DNA of 64,000 nucleotides, taken from NCBI GenBank assembly GCA_016712885.1, contig JADJQF010000033.1, positions 248,001-312,000 of the forward strand, read 5' to 3'. Both the position numbers and the translations under genes were made by a program. The notes beneath the pieces are model-generated. The model saw only the letters and a program-made list of their open reading frames with translations, had not been told where the DNA came from and did no database searches. This DNA comes from Candidatus Flexicrinis proximus (lineage in GTDB: Bacteria > Chloroflexota > Anaerolineae > Aggregatilineales > Phototrophicaceae). Positions 25,720 through 34,215 of this stretch are shown here, one piece after another; the first letter of the stretch is position 1, and every line of letters begins with the position of its first letter.

Positions 25720-26325
25720 CTAAATCAGGATCAAAACAATCAAGAAAGCGACAATGACCAGCGCCGAGAGCAGCGGATCGACGCCGCCCGGCCCGCCGGC
25801 CAGAAGGTAGAGCGGCAGGGCGCTGACCAGGGAAGCGCTGTCTGAGCCAAGCGCCGGAGCGCGGATAAACGGCGCGAGCGGATAGTCGTTGATGTGCATA
25901 AGATACCACAACGAGCCCCAGACCAAGTAACCGTTGAGCAGGCCCATGAGCGCCCCCAGGATACGCGATTGCAGTTCATCGCGGCCGTCGTCGGGGCGGC
26001 GACCGCTGCCGCCAAGACGTCCCCCGTCATCGTAGCGGCGGTTGGCGACGCTTTGCGCGGCCTTGGCATCGCCGCCGATGAGCGCTCGGGTCTGATAGCC
26101 GAAAAAGACGATCACGGCGAAGATCAGGGCCTGGACGATGAAGCGGGTCTGGGTCGGCGTATTGCCCAGGAGGGTCAGGCGGAGCAGGTCGTCGAAGCTG
26201 TTGAGGGTGAACAGGGCCAGGACGATGGCCGCCAGCGAAATCACCTCTTTGTTGAAGCCGCGCTGATAGCCGATCACCCCGAAGAGACCGATCAGGATGA
26301 ACAAGAGCGCGTTGAGCTGCATCAT
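25720..26325 (-). CDS. CvpA-like membrane protein (paralogue A)
   Basis: A 201-residue membrane protein with the CvpA-like start GVIGYQRGFNKEVISLAAIV and four TM segments. A soluble Asp/Gly/Arg-rich loop (about residues 95-118, RRYDDGGRLGGSGRRPDDGR) separates the halves; the paralogue downstream lacks it. The C-terminus is a long hydrophobic segment. It sits between murG and its paralogue. No enzymatic motif is seen. Confidence 0.7.
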   Translation of the reverse strand: MMQLNALLFILIGLFGVIGYQRGFNKEVISLAAIVLALFTLNSFDDLLRLTLLGNTPTQTRFIVQALIFAVIVFFGYQTRALIGGDAKAAQSVANRRYDDGGRLGGSGRRPDDGRDELQSRILGALMGLLNGYLVWGSLWYLMHINDYPLAPFIRAPALGSDSASLVSALPLYLLAGGPGGVDPLLSALVIVAFLIVLILI

Positions 26326-26342
26326 GCTTCACCGCCGGAAGT

Positions 26343-26450
26343 TGAGTGAAGGGAAGTGAAGGGAAGTGGAAGAAGTGAGAGAAGTGAGAGAAGTGAGAGA
26401 AGTGGAAGAAGTGGGAGAAGTGAGAGAAGTGAAGGGCGGGAAAGAAGGGA
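26343..26450. repeat. 9-bp purine-rich microsatellite
   Basis: Repeats of about nine bases (AGTGAGAGA with variants AGTGGAAGA and AGTGGGAGA) run for roughly 100 bp between the CvpA-like gene and murG. The strand is nearly pure purine. The reverse strand reads through as Leu/Pro/Ser codons, but this is compositional. Confidence 0.8.
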
Positions 26451-26559
26451 AGGACGGGAGGGCAGAATGGGACGGACGCCGGGAATCATAAGCATGATGC
26501 CGAGGGGATGGCGGGCGGGCAGCTGAGAGAACGCCGATAGAAAGCCGTTCATAACCTCA

Positions 26560-27780
26560 TCACTTCAGTTCACCTGGACCGGGTTTTGCAATCTGCCTGA
26601 GCATCTGGCCGATGCTCTCCGCCGCTTTGGGCCGATTGAGGGCACGGGCGGCGTCACACATCGCGCTTAGTTTATCACTGTCGTCCAACAATGCGCGCAC
26701 CGTGTCTGCAAGCTGCGCACCCATCAGCTCGTCAGGGAGGACGACCCCCGCCCCGCGCTGGGCGAGGTATTCGGCGTTGACCTTCTGGTAGCGCCAGGCG
26801 AACGGATAGGGGACGAGGATGGAAGGCAGGCCGAAATACGGGAGCTCGCCGAGAGTGCTGGCGCCGCTGCGGCACAGGCAGAGGTCGGCGGCGGCCATTG
26901 CCAGGCCCATGTCGTCGTGCAGATAGGCGAAGGGATGGTAGCCTTCGACCGGCGGCACGGACTGGCCGCGTTCGGCGTCGAGTTCACCGGTGACGTGGAT
27001 AATCTGCAGGTCGCCGCGTTCGAGCAGCTGCGGCAGCGAGTCGACGACAGCGATATTGATGGTACGGGCGCCGCGGCTGCCGCCGAAGACCAGCAGGGTC
27101 TTTTTGGCGGGGTCGAGGCTGAAGTGGGCGATGCCAGCGTCACGGGTCACACGGACGACCAGCGACTTTTCCGCGCCGCTGCCGATAACCTGAAAGCGCG
27201 GGTATTCGTCGGTCGAGAGGTCGCTCTGTTCCAGGAGCGGCGATCCGGCCTGCGGGATGGTGTGGGTGAAGGTCTTACGCAGCGGATAGCCGGTGACGAC
27301 CATCTTGCTGGCGGGAATGTAGCGGGCGGAGTCAGGCGTGGTGACGGCGATGCGCGTGGCGAACGGGCGCAGGATCTTGATGGAAAGCGCCGGCTCGATA
27401 TCGGGCAGGAAGATGGCGACCGGAATGCGGCGCAGCCAGGCCGCCAGCGCGACCGGCAGTCCGACCCAGCCGCCGGTCATGAGGACGACCTGCGGCTTGC
27501 GGCGGCCCAGGATACCGAAGGCCTGCACCGTGCCGCGCAGGGTTCTGAAGAGTCCGGCGATGGCTTTGAGGGGGCTGACGCCATGAAACGGCGCGGCCTG
27601 CACCTCGTCAACCGAATCGAGGCGCACGCCCGCCTGTTCGACCAGCGGTTTCTCGAAACCACCGACCGTGCCGACGAATGCTACTGTTGTCTGTGGATCG
27701 GAGTCCAGCAGCCGCTCAGCGACCGCCAGCGCCGGATACACGTGACCGCCCGTTCCCCCGGCTGCGATCAGTAGGCGCAC
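26560..27780 (-). CDS. murG: UDP-N-acetylglucosamine--undecaprenyl-PP-MurNAc-pentapeptide GlcNAc transferase
   Basis: Makes lipid II on the inner membrane face. Motifs are LLIAAGGTGGHVYPALAVAE (Gly-rich loop 1), MTGGWVGLPVALAAWL, FGGSRGARTINIAV (loop 2) and CRSGASTLGELPYFGLPSIL (the GT28 donor site). At 406 residues it is somewhat longer than usual because of an insert between the two domains (about residues 180-225). I choose the GTG at 27780, preceded by GGAGGGG, instead of an ATG 54 bp upstream. This start lies 65 bp inside the end of ftsW, implying coupling. Confidence 0.95.
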   Translation of the reverse strand: MRLLIAAGGTGGHVYPALAVAERLLDSDPQTTVAFVGTVGGFEKPLVEQAGVRLDSVDEVQAAPFHGVSPLKAIAGLFRTLRGTVQAFGILGRRKPQVVLMTGGWVGLPVALAAWLRRIPVAIFLPDIEPALSIKILRPFATRIAVTTPDSARYIPASKMVVTGYPLRKTFTHTIPQAGSPLLEQSDLSTDEYPRFQVIGSGAEKSLVVRVTRDAGIAHFSLDPAKKTLLVFGGSRGARTINIAVVDSLPQLLERGDLQIIHVTGELDAERGQSVPPVEGYHPFAYLHDDMGLAMAAADLCLCRSGASTLGELPYFGLPSILVPYPFAWRYQKVNAEYLAQRGAGVVLPDELMGAQLADTVRALLDDSDKLSAMCDAARALNRPKAAESIGQMLRQIAKPGPGELK

Positions 27781-29035
27781 GTTGTCCCCTCCGTTCCGCC
27801 GAGAATTCGCGGGTGATATTGGCACGCTGAACACTGAGAATCAAGCCGACGCCGATCAGAACCGTCACCATCGACGAACCGCCGAAGCTGATGAACGGGA
27901 GCGCGATGCCGGTTGGCGGCACGAGCGCAAGCATAACGGCGATATTCAGCAGCGCCTTGCTGATAATCCATAAAGTCAGGCCGGCCGCAAGCAGCGCCCC
28001 GAAGGGGTCACCTGCTTTCCGCGCGATGGTCAGGCCGCGCCAGACGAGCAACGCATACAGGAATACGACGAACCCGGCGCCGATGATGCCGAATTCTTCG
28101 CCGATGATGGCGAAGATCGAGTCGGTGTGCGGAGCGGGGAGGGCGTTATTGAATTTTTGCTGGCTGAGGCCGAGGCCGACGCCGGTCCAGCCGCCGTTGG
28201 CGAAAGCGACATAGGCCTGGAAGACCTGATAGTCGGCGCGGGTGATATCGGTGATCGATTCAAGGAAGGTCGAAACGCGGCCTTCCGCGTAGCCGAAGCC
28301 GCCGCCGAGGACGACTGCCAGGCCCATGATGCCGGAGATGCCGCCGATGACGCCGATCTGGATGAGGTCGGCGCCGGCCAGAAAGAACATCAGACCGCAG
28401 ACGACGATAATGATCAGGGCGGTGGAGATGTCCGGCTGGAGAATGACCAGGCCGCTGACGATGCCGAGCAGTACGGCGAAGGGGAGCAGCCCATAGGTCA
28501 GGCTGCGGACGCGGGTGCTTTTGCTGCTCAGCCAGGCCGCCATGTAGACAATCATCGCCAGCTCGGCCAACTCACCTGGCTGGAGCGAACCACCGATCAG
28601 CGAACGGCGGGCATTGAAGACGTCGTCACCGAACAGGAGTACGCCGACCAGCGCGGCGATGGTGCCGAGGAGAATGAAGACCGAGAGGCGGCGGACGCGG
28701 CGGTAGTCGAAGAAGAGCACGGCGGCCGAGAGGATTATCCCGATGCCGACGTTACGCGCCTGTTCGAGGACTTTCTGGGCGGGATTGCCCCAGACACTAA
28801 AGGCCCAGTCGAAGGTGGTGCTGTAAACCATCATGATGCCGACGGCCAGCAGCACGCCGGTGATCATCAGGAGCGGCTTGTCGAGGGTTTGCCAGAAGGT
28901 GAGGGTGCGATCCTGCTGGCGGCTGACGGTGCGCGGGCGGGCCTCGGCCGTCATGACCGGGCGCGGGGCACGCATCGGCGGCGCCGACGGCGGAGCGGGG
29001 TCGTCCAGGTACTGCGGTGGGGAATGTTCGGCCAT
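27716..29035 (-). CDS. ftsW: SEDS-family lipid II polymerase FtsW
   Basis: A 439-residue polytopic protein of the SEDS family, the septal peptidoglycan glycosyltransferase. After a 45-residue Pro/Arg-rich cytoplasmic tail come ten hydrophobic segments. Family blocks are MMVYSTTFDWAF, GSLQPGELAELAMIVYMA, ILQPDISTALIIIVVC, PAPHTDSIFAIIGEEFGIIG and PPTGIALPFISFGGSSM. The RodA alternative is less likely because the gene adjoins murG. No ftsI, ftsQ, ftsA or ftsZ lies in the window. An Arg-rich C-terminal tail overlaps murG. Confidence 0.92.
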   Translation of the reverse strand: MAEHSPPQYLDDPAPPSAPPMRAPRPVMTAEARPRTVSRQQDRTLTFWQTLDKPLLMITGVLLAVGIMMVYSTTFDWAFSVWGNPAQKVLEQARNVGIGIILSAAVLFFDYRRVRRLSVFILLGTIAALVGVLLFGDDVFNARRSLIGGSLQPGELAELAMIVYMAAWLSSKSTRVRSLTYGLLPFAVLLGIVSGLVILQPDISTALIIIVVCGLMFFLAGADLIQIGVIGGISGIMGLAVVLGGGFGYAEGRVSTFLESITDITRADYQVFQAYVAFANGGWTGVGLGLSQQKFNNALPAPHTDSIFAIIGEEFGIIGAGFVVFLYALLVWRGLTIARKAGDPFGALLAAGLTLWIISKALLNIAVMLALVPPTGIALPFISFGGSSMVTVLIGVGLILSVQRANITREFSAERRGQRAPTDRSRGNGRSRVSGAGGR

Positions 29036-29140
29036 GCGCGGAAACCCTGTGTGGCGCGGCTGCGCCCTCTTTGTGGGATTATACCGGAAAGTGCGGGTTT
29101 GACGACGTGAGAATTACTGCAGGTGGCGGGGCCAAGTGGC

Positions 29141-29245
29141 TGTCATGCACTTTGGTTTGTGGAGGCGCTGCCTCCACACCTGCGCGAGGGACGCAAACGG
29201 CGCCATCAGAGTGGGGATGGGGCTCTATCGAAAGTGCATAACACA
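29141..29245. repeat. Short MITE-like copy with clear terminal inverted repeats
   Basis: Ends TGTCATGCACTTT and AAAGTGCATAACA are inverted complements with one mismatch in 13. Inside are the GTGGAGGCGCTGCCTCCAC hairpin and a shortened remainder. No target-site duplication is obvious. Confidence 0.8.
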
Positions 29246-29324
29246 CGCTAAACGCTGGAAACTAAGCGTGTGCCGCGTTAGAATCACACGTGTGTACGCC
29301 CGCGCAGGAAAGTGAGCAATAGTC

Positions 29325-29618
29325 ATGGGAATTCTCAACGAGAAAGAACGGCAAGCCCTCCGCGATGATCTAAAGGGGCGGTCGTTCCGCGGGGCAAAGT
29401 GGAAGCTGCGCCTGACGGATTCGAAGGCCCGGCTGGTGTATCACCGCAATAGTCAGGAGATCGGCGTCTGGCTGACCCGATTCGAGCTGAAGGATGCCGG
29501 CGTGATGGTGACGCTGGTCGAGAAGAACGCGTACAACGCACACAAAGGCGGGACTGTCACCAGCGACTACTCGTTCGAGGATGTCATGGTCGATCCGCTG
29601 CCCGGCAACAAGAGCTGA
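29325..29618 (+). CDS. Small conserved-type soluble protein of unknown function
   Basis: A 97-residue protein with a helical N-terminus (NEKERQALRDDLKGR) followed by strand-like segments (AKWKLRLTDSKARLVYHR; IGVWLTRFELKDAGVMVTLV). No known motif is seen. It has a clear start with a GTGAG-type ribosome-binding site and coding-like composition. It stands between two repeat copies. Confidence 0.65.
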   Translation: MGILNEKERQALRDDLKGRSFRGAKWKLRLTDSKARLVYHRNSQEIGVWLTRFELKDAGVMVTLVEKNAYNAHKGGTVTSDYSFEDVMVDPLPGNKS

Positions 29619-29624
29619 AAACGG

Positions 29625-29712
29625 GCTGTCGGGTTGCAGCGCGTGAGATGCGCTGTCTTATGGGGCGCTGCCCCAAACCCCGGCAGGAGTCTGCACTCCT
29701 GCACCTCCCATA
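29625..29712. repeat. Fragment of the dispersed hairpin repeat
   Basis: GGGGCGCTGCCCC, CCCCGGCAGGAGTCTGCACTCCTGCACCTCCCATAG correspond to the inner blocks in minus orientation. Confidence 0.65.
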
Positions 29713-29774
29713 GTGATGGCGTTTGAAGCCCTACCCCGATTAACGAGATGGCCACGATCCGACCAGGAGACGCG

Positions 29775-30335
29775 ATGCTGTATACACTGCCACAAACCCG
29801 TAATCCGGCTATTCCGGCGCGTGCTGCTGCGGTGGCCGCATTCGCAGCGCTGACCGCGCTGAGCGCGCGAGTCACGATCGAGACCGGCGGGCCTGTACCG
29901 TTCACGCTGCAGGTGCTGCCGTCGATCCTGGCCGGGCTGGTGCTGGGCTGGCGCGATGGGGCGCTTTCGCAGATCGCATATGTGGCGATGATCGCGATCG
30001 GGCTGCCGTTGGATGCGCGAGCAATCGGCGCGGCATCGCTGGGTGGTCCGACGGCGGGATTCCTGATCGGATTCATCCCGACGGCGGCGGTGGCCGGGGG
30101 GCTGGCGCAAATCAGCGGAGCATCGCTGTGGATGCGCTGGCTGGCCGGGGCGTACGCGCTGTTCGTCCTGTATGTATTCGGGGTGGCGTGGCTGGCGGTC
30201 ACGCTGCGCATTCCACCGAACGTCGCATTCAACGCGGTGGACGGCTACATTGGCTTCGACCTGGCCAAGGCGTTCCTGGCCGCGGGACTGGCGGAGACGG
30301 GACGGGCATGGCTGGGCCGCGGCACGGGGGCATGA
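29775..30335 (+). CDS. bioY: BioY-type biotin transporter S component
   Basis: Substrate-binding membrane subunit for biotin uptake, alone or with an ECF module. The 186-residue product has six hydrophobic segments and the BioY hallmarks GGPVPFTLQVLPSILAGLVL and SLGGPTAGFLIGF; the last helix carries DLAKAFLAAGLAE. I start at ATG 29775 because AGGAG (29765-29769) precedes it by 5 bp. Its stop overlaps the sbcD start in ATGA. No EcfA/EcfT genes adjoin, so it may work alone or with a distant module. Confidence 0.9.
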   Translation: MLYTLPQTRNPAIPARAAAVAAFAALTALSARVTIETGGPVPFTLQVLPSILAGLVLGWRDGALSQIAYVAMIAIGLPLDARAIGAASLGGPTAGFLIGFIPTAAVAGGLAQISGASLWMRWLAGAYALFVLYVFGVAWLAVTLRIPPNVAFNAVDGYIGFDLAKAFLAAGLAETGRAWLGRGTGA

Positions 30336-31567
30336 TGGCCGAGCCGATTCGCGTCCTGCATTTTGCCGACCTGCATATCGGTGTCGAGTCTTACGGCCGC
30401 ACCGACCCGGAGAGCGGGCTGTCGACGCGGGTGCTGGACTTCCTGCACCGGCTGGACGAGGTGATCGAGATCGCGCGGAGCCGCGACGCCGACCTGATCG
30501 TGTTTGCCGGCGATGCCTTCCAGACGCGCACGCCGAACCCGACTTATCAGCGCGAGTTCGCCTACCGGATGCTCGACCTGAGCGCGATTGCGCCGGTCGT
30601 GCTGCTGGTGGGCAACCACGATCTGCCGCCGGCCGTGCTGAAGGCGTCGAGCATCGAGATCTACGATACGCTGCGCGTGCCGAACATCTGGGTCGCCAGC
30701 GATTTTGGCGGACGGGTGGTGGAGACCAAACGCGGGCCGGTGTATGTCGCGGCGGCGCCGTATCCGATCCGCGCGCGGCTGATGGAAGACGAGCGCGTTC
30801 AGGGCAAGACGGTGCGCGAGATCGACGACCAGATGCAGCTCACGCTGGCGCACCTGCTTGACCGGCTGGCGACCGAGGCGGATGCTTATGATATGCCGCG
30901 ACTGCTGACCGGACATTTCACCGTGAGCGGGGCCGCCCTGGGGAGCGAACAGCGCGTGACGATGCTCAGCCGCGATATCTCCGTGCAGTTGAGCGACGTG
31001 GCCGACGACCGCTGGGATTACGTGGCGATGGGGCACATCCACAAGCACCAGAACCTGACGCGCAACCGCGAGGATTTGCCGCCGGTGGTATATGCGGGGA
31101 GCCTGGAGCGGATCGACTTTGGCGAAGAGGGCGACGCCAAGGGGCTATGCATGGTCGATCTGGCGCGCGGGCAGACCCGCTGGGAGTTCGTGCAGGTGGC
31201 GGCGCGGCGGTTCGTCACGGTGGAGGCGGACTTGCGCTACAGCGAAGATCCGACCACCGATGCGCTGGCCGCACTGGAACGTGGGCCGCTGCGCGATGCG
31301 GTGGTGCGCGCGCTGTTCAAGCTGACCGCCGAGCGCGAACCCGCCTTTAACGAGGCGCTGGTGCGCGATGCGCTGCGCCGGTTGGGGGCGTTCTTCTTCA
31401 CGGTTCGCAAAGAGGTCGAGTCGGTGGAGCGCGCGCGGCTTGGGGGAAGCCCGGAGGGATTGGGGCCGGCCGAGCTGCTTGACCGCTACCTGATCTCGCG
31501 CGATGTCGCATCGGCGCGGCGGGAAGAGCTGCTGGCCGAGGCCGAACGATTCTTTAACCCGGACTGA
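30332..31567 (+). CDS. sbcD: Exonuclease SbcD-like (Mre11-type) metallophosphoesterase
   Basis: Nuclease subunit of the SbcCD DNA-repair complex, which opens hairpins and trims ends. The 411-residue product carries the five calcineurin-like motifs in order: LHFADLHIG (D13, H15), VFAGDAFQ, LVGNHDLPP, LLTGHFTVSG and AMGHIHKHQ. The C-terminal third is a capping domain. It overlaps bioY by four bases. The usual partner sbcC does not follow; a repeat copy does. The abundant hairpin repeats nearby are the kind of DNA SbcCD acts on, but that is only an observation. Confidence 0.9.
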   Translation: MMAEPIRVLHFADLHIGVESYGRTDPESGLSTRVLDFLHRLDEVIEIARSRDADLIVFAGDAFQTRTPNPTYQREFAYRMLDLSAIAPVVLLVGNHDLPPAVLKASSIEIYDTLRVPNIWVASDFGGRVVETKRGPVYVAAAPYPIRARLMEDERVQGKTVREIDDQMQLTLAHLLDRLATEADAYDMPRLLTGHFTVSGAALGSEQRVTMLSRDISVQLSDVADDRWDYVAMGHIHKHQNLTRNREDLPPVVYAGSLERIDFGEEGDAKGLCMVDLARGQTRWEFVQVAARRFVTVEADLRYSEDPTTDALAALERGPLRDAVVRALFKLTAEREPAFNEALVRDALRRLGAFFFTVRKEVESVERARLGGSPEGLGPAELLDRYLISRDVASARREELLAEAERFFNPD

Positions 31568-31705
31568 GCGGGTGCAGGGTGGAGGCAGCGCCTCCACACC
31601 TCCGCGAGGGACTTGCGCCCCTCGACCCCGCATCGGCGATTTTGTGGCACGAGCGCCACAAAATCGCTGTGGGAGGCGCAGGAGTGCAAACGTCTGGGGC
31701 TGGGG
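31568..31705. repeat. Dispersed hairpin repeat, module 1
   Basis: Contains GGAGGCAGCGCCTCCAC, the GAGGGACTTGCGCCCCTC block and a strong GCGATTTTGTGGC/GCCACAAAATCGC hairpin (31639-31670), then the GGAGTGCAAACG tail. It is joined directly to module 2. Confidence 0.85.
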
Positions 31706-31840
31706 TTGTCATCCAGCGGACGCCATGTATGGCGACCCTACAAAACACCGCGTTACTTCTCGTACAGACGTACGAGGCGGACACACCCAGCGCAGCTTAA
31801 GGGTGCATTGTTGGCCGAACTTCGACGAATGGCTTAGATA
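31705..31840. repeat. Dispersed repeat, module 2
   Basis: Unit beginning CGGACGCCATGTATGGCG, followed by ACCCTACAAAACACCG, CTCGTACAGACGTACGAGG, CCCAGCGCAGC and TTGGCCGAACTTCGACGAATGGCTTA. It is homologous to 5757-5893 (inverted), 44760-44900 and 60905-61046. Confidence 0.85.
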
Positions 31841-31910
31841 TGTAGGCCGCTCGGAGACACAGCCCCTTGAAGCCTTTGTGATGCTCACCAGCGTACACCG
31901 GTTTGAATAT

Positions 31911-31948
31911 AAACGGCGAACAAATGTTCGAACATTTGTTCGCCGTTT
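31911..31948. promoter_or_regulatory. 38-bp perfect palindrome with two overlapping LexA-like boxes
   Basis: Each 19-base half is the exact reverse complement of the other. Inside, CGAACAAATGTTCG (31917-31930) overlaps CGAACATTTGTTCG (31929-31942). It lies 43 bp beyond the 3' end of the subtilase gene, so it is not an obvious promoter operator. Related boxes occur at 12784-12821. Confidence 0.55.
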
Positions 31949-31991
31949 CCGGGAAAAGTATGGTACTCGCGCGCGCGGCCGAAAAAATGGA

Positions 31992-33860
31992 CTATCCGGG
32001 GGTGTCGACCAGCGTCGGCGTCAGGTCCAGCGTGACGTTATCGAGCCACCATTTGCCGCCGAGCGTACTGAGTCCGACTACGGTCAGCGACTTGACGGTG
32101 TCGTTAAGGACGTAGGGGTTGGCGACTTTGTTGGCGAGCGGGTCGATCCAGTCGAAAGTGCCGCTGATGGCGATCGTGACCTTCTCCTTGAGGTTCGAGA
32201 CATATTTGATCTTGAGGCGCAGCTTGCCGCTGACGACGTTCACCGCCCTGACCTGCGCGGTGAGGGAGAGGACGTCGTTGAAAATGCCGCGCGGCGTGTC
32301 TACGACCTGAGTCAGCGTGCCGATGCCGGTGGCGTTGACCTTCATCATCACGGCGCAGTCGTCGTAGGGGGTGACGGTGACGGAAAGCGTGTTGCACTTG
32401 AGCTTGGCGCCGCCGACGCGAGTCCAGTTGTCGGGCGTGGGCGGGACGGTGACGGCCTCCATGTCGCCGTTGGCGATCACATCGCCGCTGGCACGGAGCG
32501 CGTCGATGGCGTCGTCGACCTGAATGAGCGGCTTGTCCAGAACGGTGCCGCCAACGCGGGCATCGTCGATGAGGATGCCGGTGCTGGTGAGCGCGGCGAA
32601 CAACTCGCCGAGGGTGGCGTTGGGGGCGGCCTGCCTGAGCACGGCGAATGCACCGGTCACCATCGGGGCGGCCATGGAAGTGCCGGACTGGGTGAAGAAC
32701 GTGCCGCCGAGGCCGGAGGATTCGATGAGGTTGCCCGGCGCGTAGAAGTCGACCGAGGTGCTGACATTCGAGAAGCTGGAGACGGCCAGGTTGTCATCGA
32801 CCGAGGCGACCTGCACGGCGCTGGTGATGCAGCCGGGGCGCGAGGTCTGAGTCTTCGAGCCGTTGTTGCCGGACGAGATGACGACGGCGATTCCGGCACT
32901 GGTCAGGGCGTTGATGGCGTCGATGCGGGACTGCTGGGTGGGGTCAGCGTCCGCCTCGCAGGTGCCGGGGTTGAAAAGGCCGCCGCCGAGGCTCATGTTG
33001 ATGGCGGCGACCTTGTAGCTCAGGCTGACGGTGTTGGTGACGTGCTGAAGGGCCGCGACCTGATCGGCGACATAGGTGAAGGAAGACATAGTAGCGGTGT
33101 CTTTGGTGAAGACGTTGATGGCGACGATGCTGGCGCCCGGCGCAACACCACGGCGGAGAGGGTTGCCGGAGTCGTTTCCGGCGGCGATGCCGGCGACATG
33201 GATGCCGTGACTGCACTCGATGCCACAGGCGGTAGTGGTGTCGGCGGCGCCGGAGCCAAACTGCGTCTCCTGGCTGTTCGGGCAGAGCGTGGCGGCGTTG
33301 TCACCGGGGTCAGTGGTTGAGAAGCAGGCTTCGTCGACGACGCGGCCGCCGAAGAAAGGGTGGCTGTTCTGGATACCGTCGTCAAGGATGACGACCGTCC
33401 AGCCCGCGCCGGTGAGACCGCCGTAACCATCGCCGACGCCGAGCGCGTGGGCGTCATCGACATTGACGAGAGGCAGGGCGCTAATCAGGTGGCGCTCTTC
33501 GCGGGCGTCGAGGCTGATGCCGGTGACGCCGGGAGTGGCGGCGAGCGCAAGGAGCGCAGCCTCGTCGACGATCATGGCGGCGTAGGGGATGGTCCAATCG
33601 GTGGAATTGGCGACAAAACGGGCGGTGCCGCGCGTGCTGCTGAGCAGGCCAAGGCGGAACAGCCGGATGGCACTAGCGGATTCGGCGGGCGAACGGCCAG
33701 CGGAGGGAACATCGAAGGAGACGATGATGCGGACGGTCCCGGCGGCGCGGGCCTGACCGATCAGGGCCGGGTCGACCGGTCCCATCGGCGGCGGCAGCGG
33801 CTGGGCGCTGACCGAGGACAGCAAAAAGACGGTCAGGATGAGAAATAACAGGCGTTTCAT
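31992..33860 (-). CDS. Secreted subtilisin-like (S8) serine peptidase with C-terminal beta module
   Basis: A 622-residue exported protease. Signal peptide residues 1-19. Residues ~40-125 resemble an I9-type prodomain. The catalytic domain shows Asp160 (VVILDDGIQN), His218 (ECSHGIHVAG), the oxyanion Asn332 (SSGNNG) and Ser395 (QSGTSMAAPM). Eight Cys in the domain suggest disulfides. Residues ~470-622 form a beta module, with ANGDMEA, W485-type and KWWLDNVTLDL blocks that recall the C-terminal module of the 51.6-57.5 kb secreted family. It lacks their LPxPxPPQ tail. Substrate unknown. Confidence 0.92.
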   Translation of the reverse strand: MKRLLFLILTVFLLSSVSAQPLPPPMGPVDPALIGQARAAGTVRIIVSFDVPSAGRSPAESASAIRLFRLGLLSSTRGTARFVANSTDWTIPYAAMIVDEAALLALAATPGVTGISLDAREERHLISALPLVNVDDAHALGVGDGYGGLTGAGWTVVILDDGIQNSHPFFGGRVVDEACFSTTDPGDNAATLCPNSQETQFGSGAADTTTACGIECSHGIHVAGIAAGNDSGNPLRRGVAPGASIVAINVFTKDTATMSSFTYVADQVAALQHVTNTVSLSYKVAAINMSLGGGLFNPGTCEADADPTQQSRIDAINALTSAGIAVVISSGNNGSKTQTSRPGCITSAVQVASVDDNLAVSSFSNVSTSVDFYAPGNLIESSGLGGTFFTQSGTSMAAPMVTGAFAVLRQAAPNATLGELFAALTSTGILIDDARVGGTVLDKPLIQVDDAIDALRASGDVIANGDMEAVTVPPTPDNWTRVGGAKLKCNTLSVTVTPYDDCAVMMKVNATGIGTLTQVVDTPRGIFNDVLSLTAQVRAVNVVSGKLRLKIKYVSNLKEKVTIAISGTFDWIDPLANKVANPYVLNDTVKSLTVVGLSTLGGKWWLDNVTLDLTPTLVDTPG

Positions 33861-33904
33861 GGATGTTCGCTCCGATCGTGCTGCGATTATGCCGTCAGGT
33901 GTAA

Positions 33905-34045
33905 GGGCGGGTTATGCACCTGGTTTGTGGAGGCAGCGCCCCCACAGCCCCACGAGGGACTTGCGCCCCTCGACCCCTCATCAGCGCGGCTCAAGACTGC
34001 AGAGTCCTGCCGGGGTTTGGGGTGGAAATGCACGGCCTTCAACTG
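33905..34045. repeat. Dispersed hairpin repeat, module 1
   Basis: Begins GGTTATGCACCTGGTTTGTGG and shows GGAGGCAGCGCCCCCAC, the GAGGGACTTGCGCCCCTC block and CCGGGGTTTGGGGTGG, ending AAATGCACGGCC. It fills most of the gap between the subtilase and the purine operon. Confidence 0.85.
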
Positions 34046-34172
34046 GTGGCTTAGAACTACTATACGACAAATCGGGAAGCGCGCGCGATGGACGACTAAC
34101 CGGCGCTGTGGTGTGATGCGGGGATGAGCGCCGGCGCGAAAAGCCAAACGCCCAAAGCCAGCTGCCACCCGC

Positions 34173-34178
34173 TATAAT
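34173..34178 (+). promoter_or_regulatory. Candidate -10 box of the purine operon
   Basis: TATAAT 38 bp upstream of the purD-purM start; no clear -35 box and no purine riboswitch or PurR-like palindrome was recognised. Confidence 0.4.
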
Positions 34179-34215
34179 TCGAGCCATGTCGAATACCTGA
34201 CAAGGGAGGGGCGCC

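Noticed and set aside
31503..33320. A 605-codon plus-strand frame
   Set aside because: It crosses repeats and then runs antisense to the subtilase; Gly/Asp-rich with no motifs.
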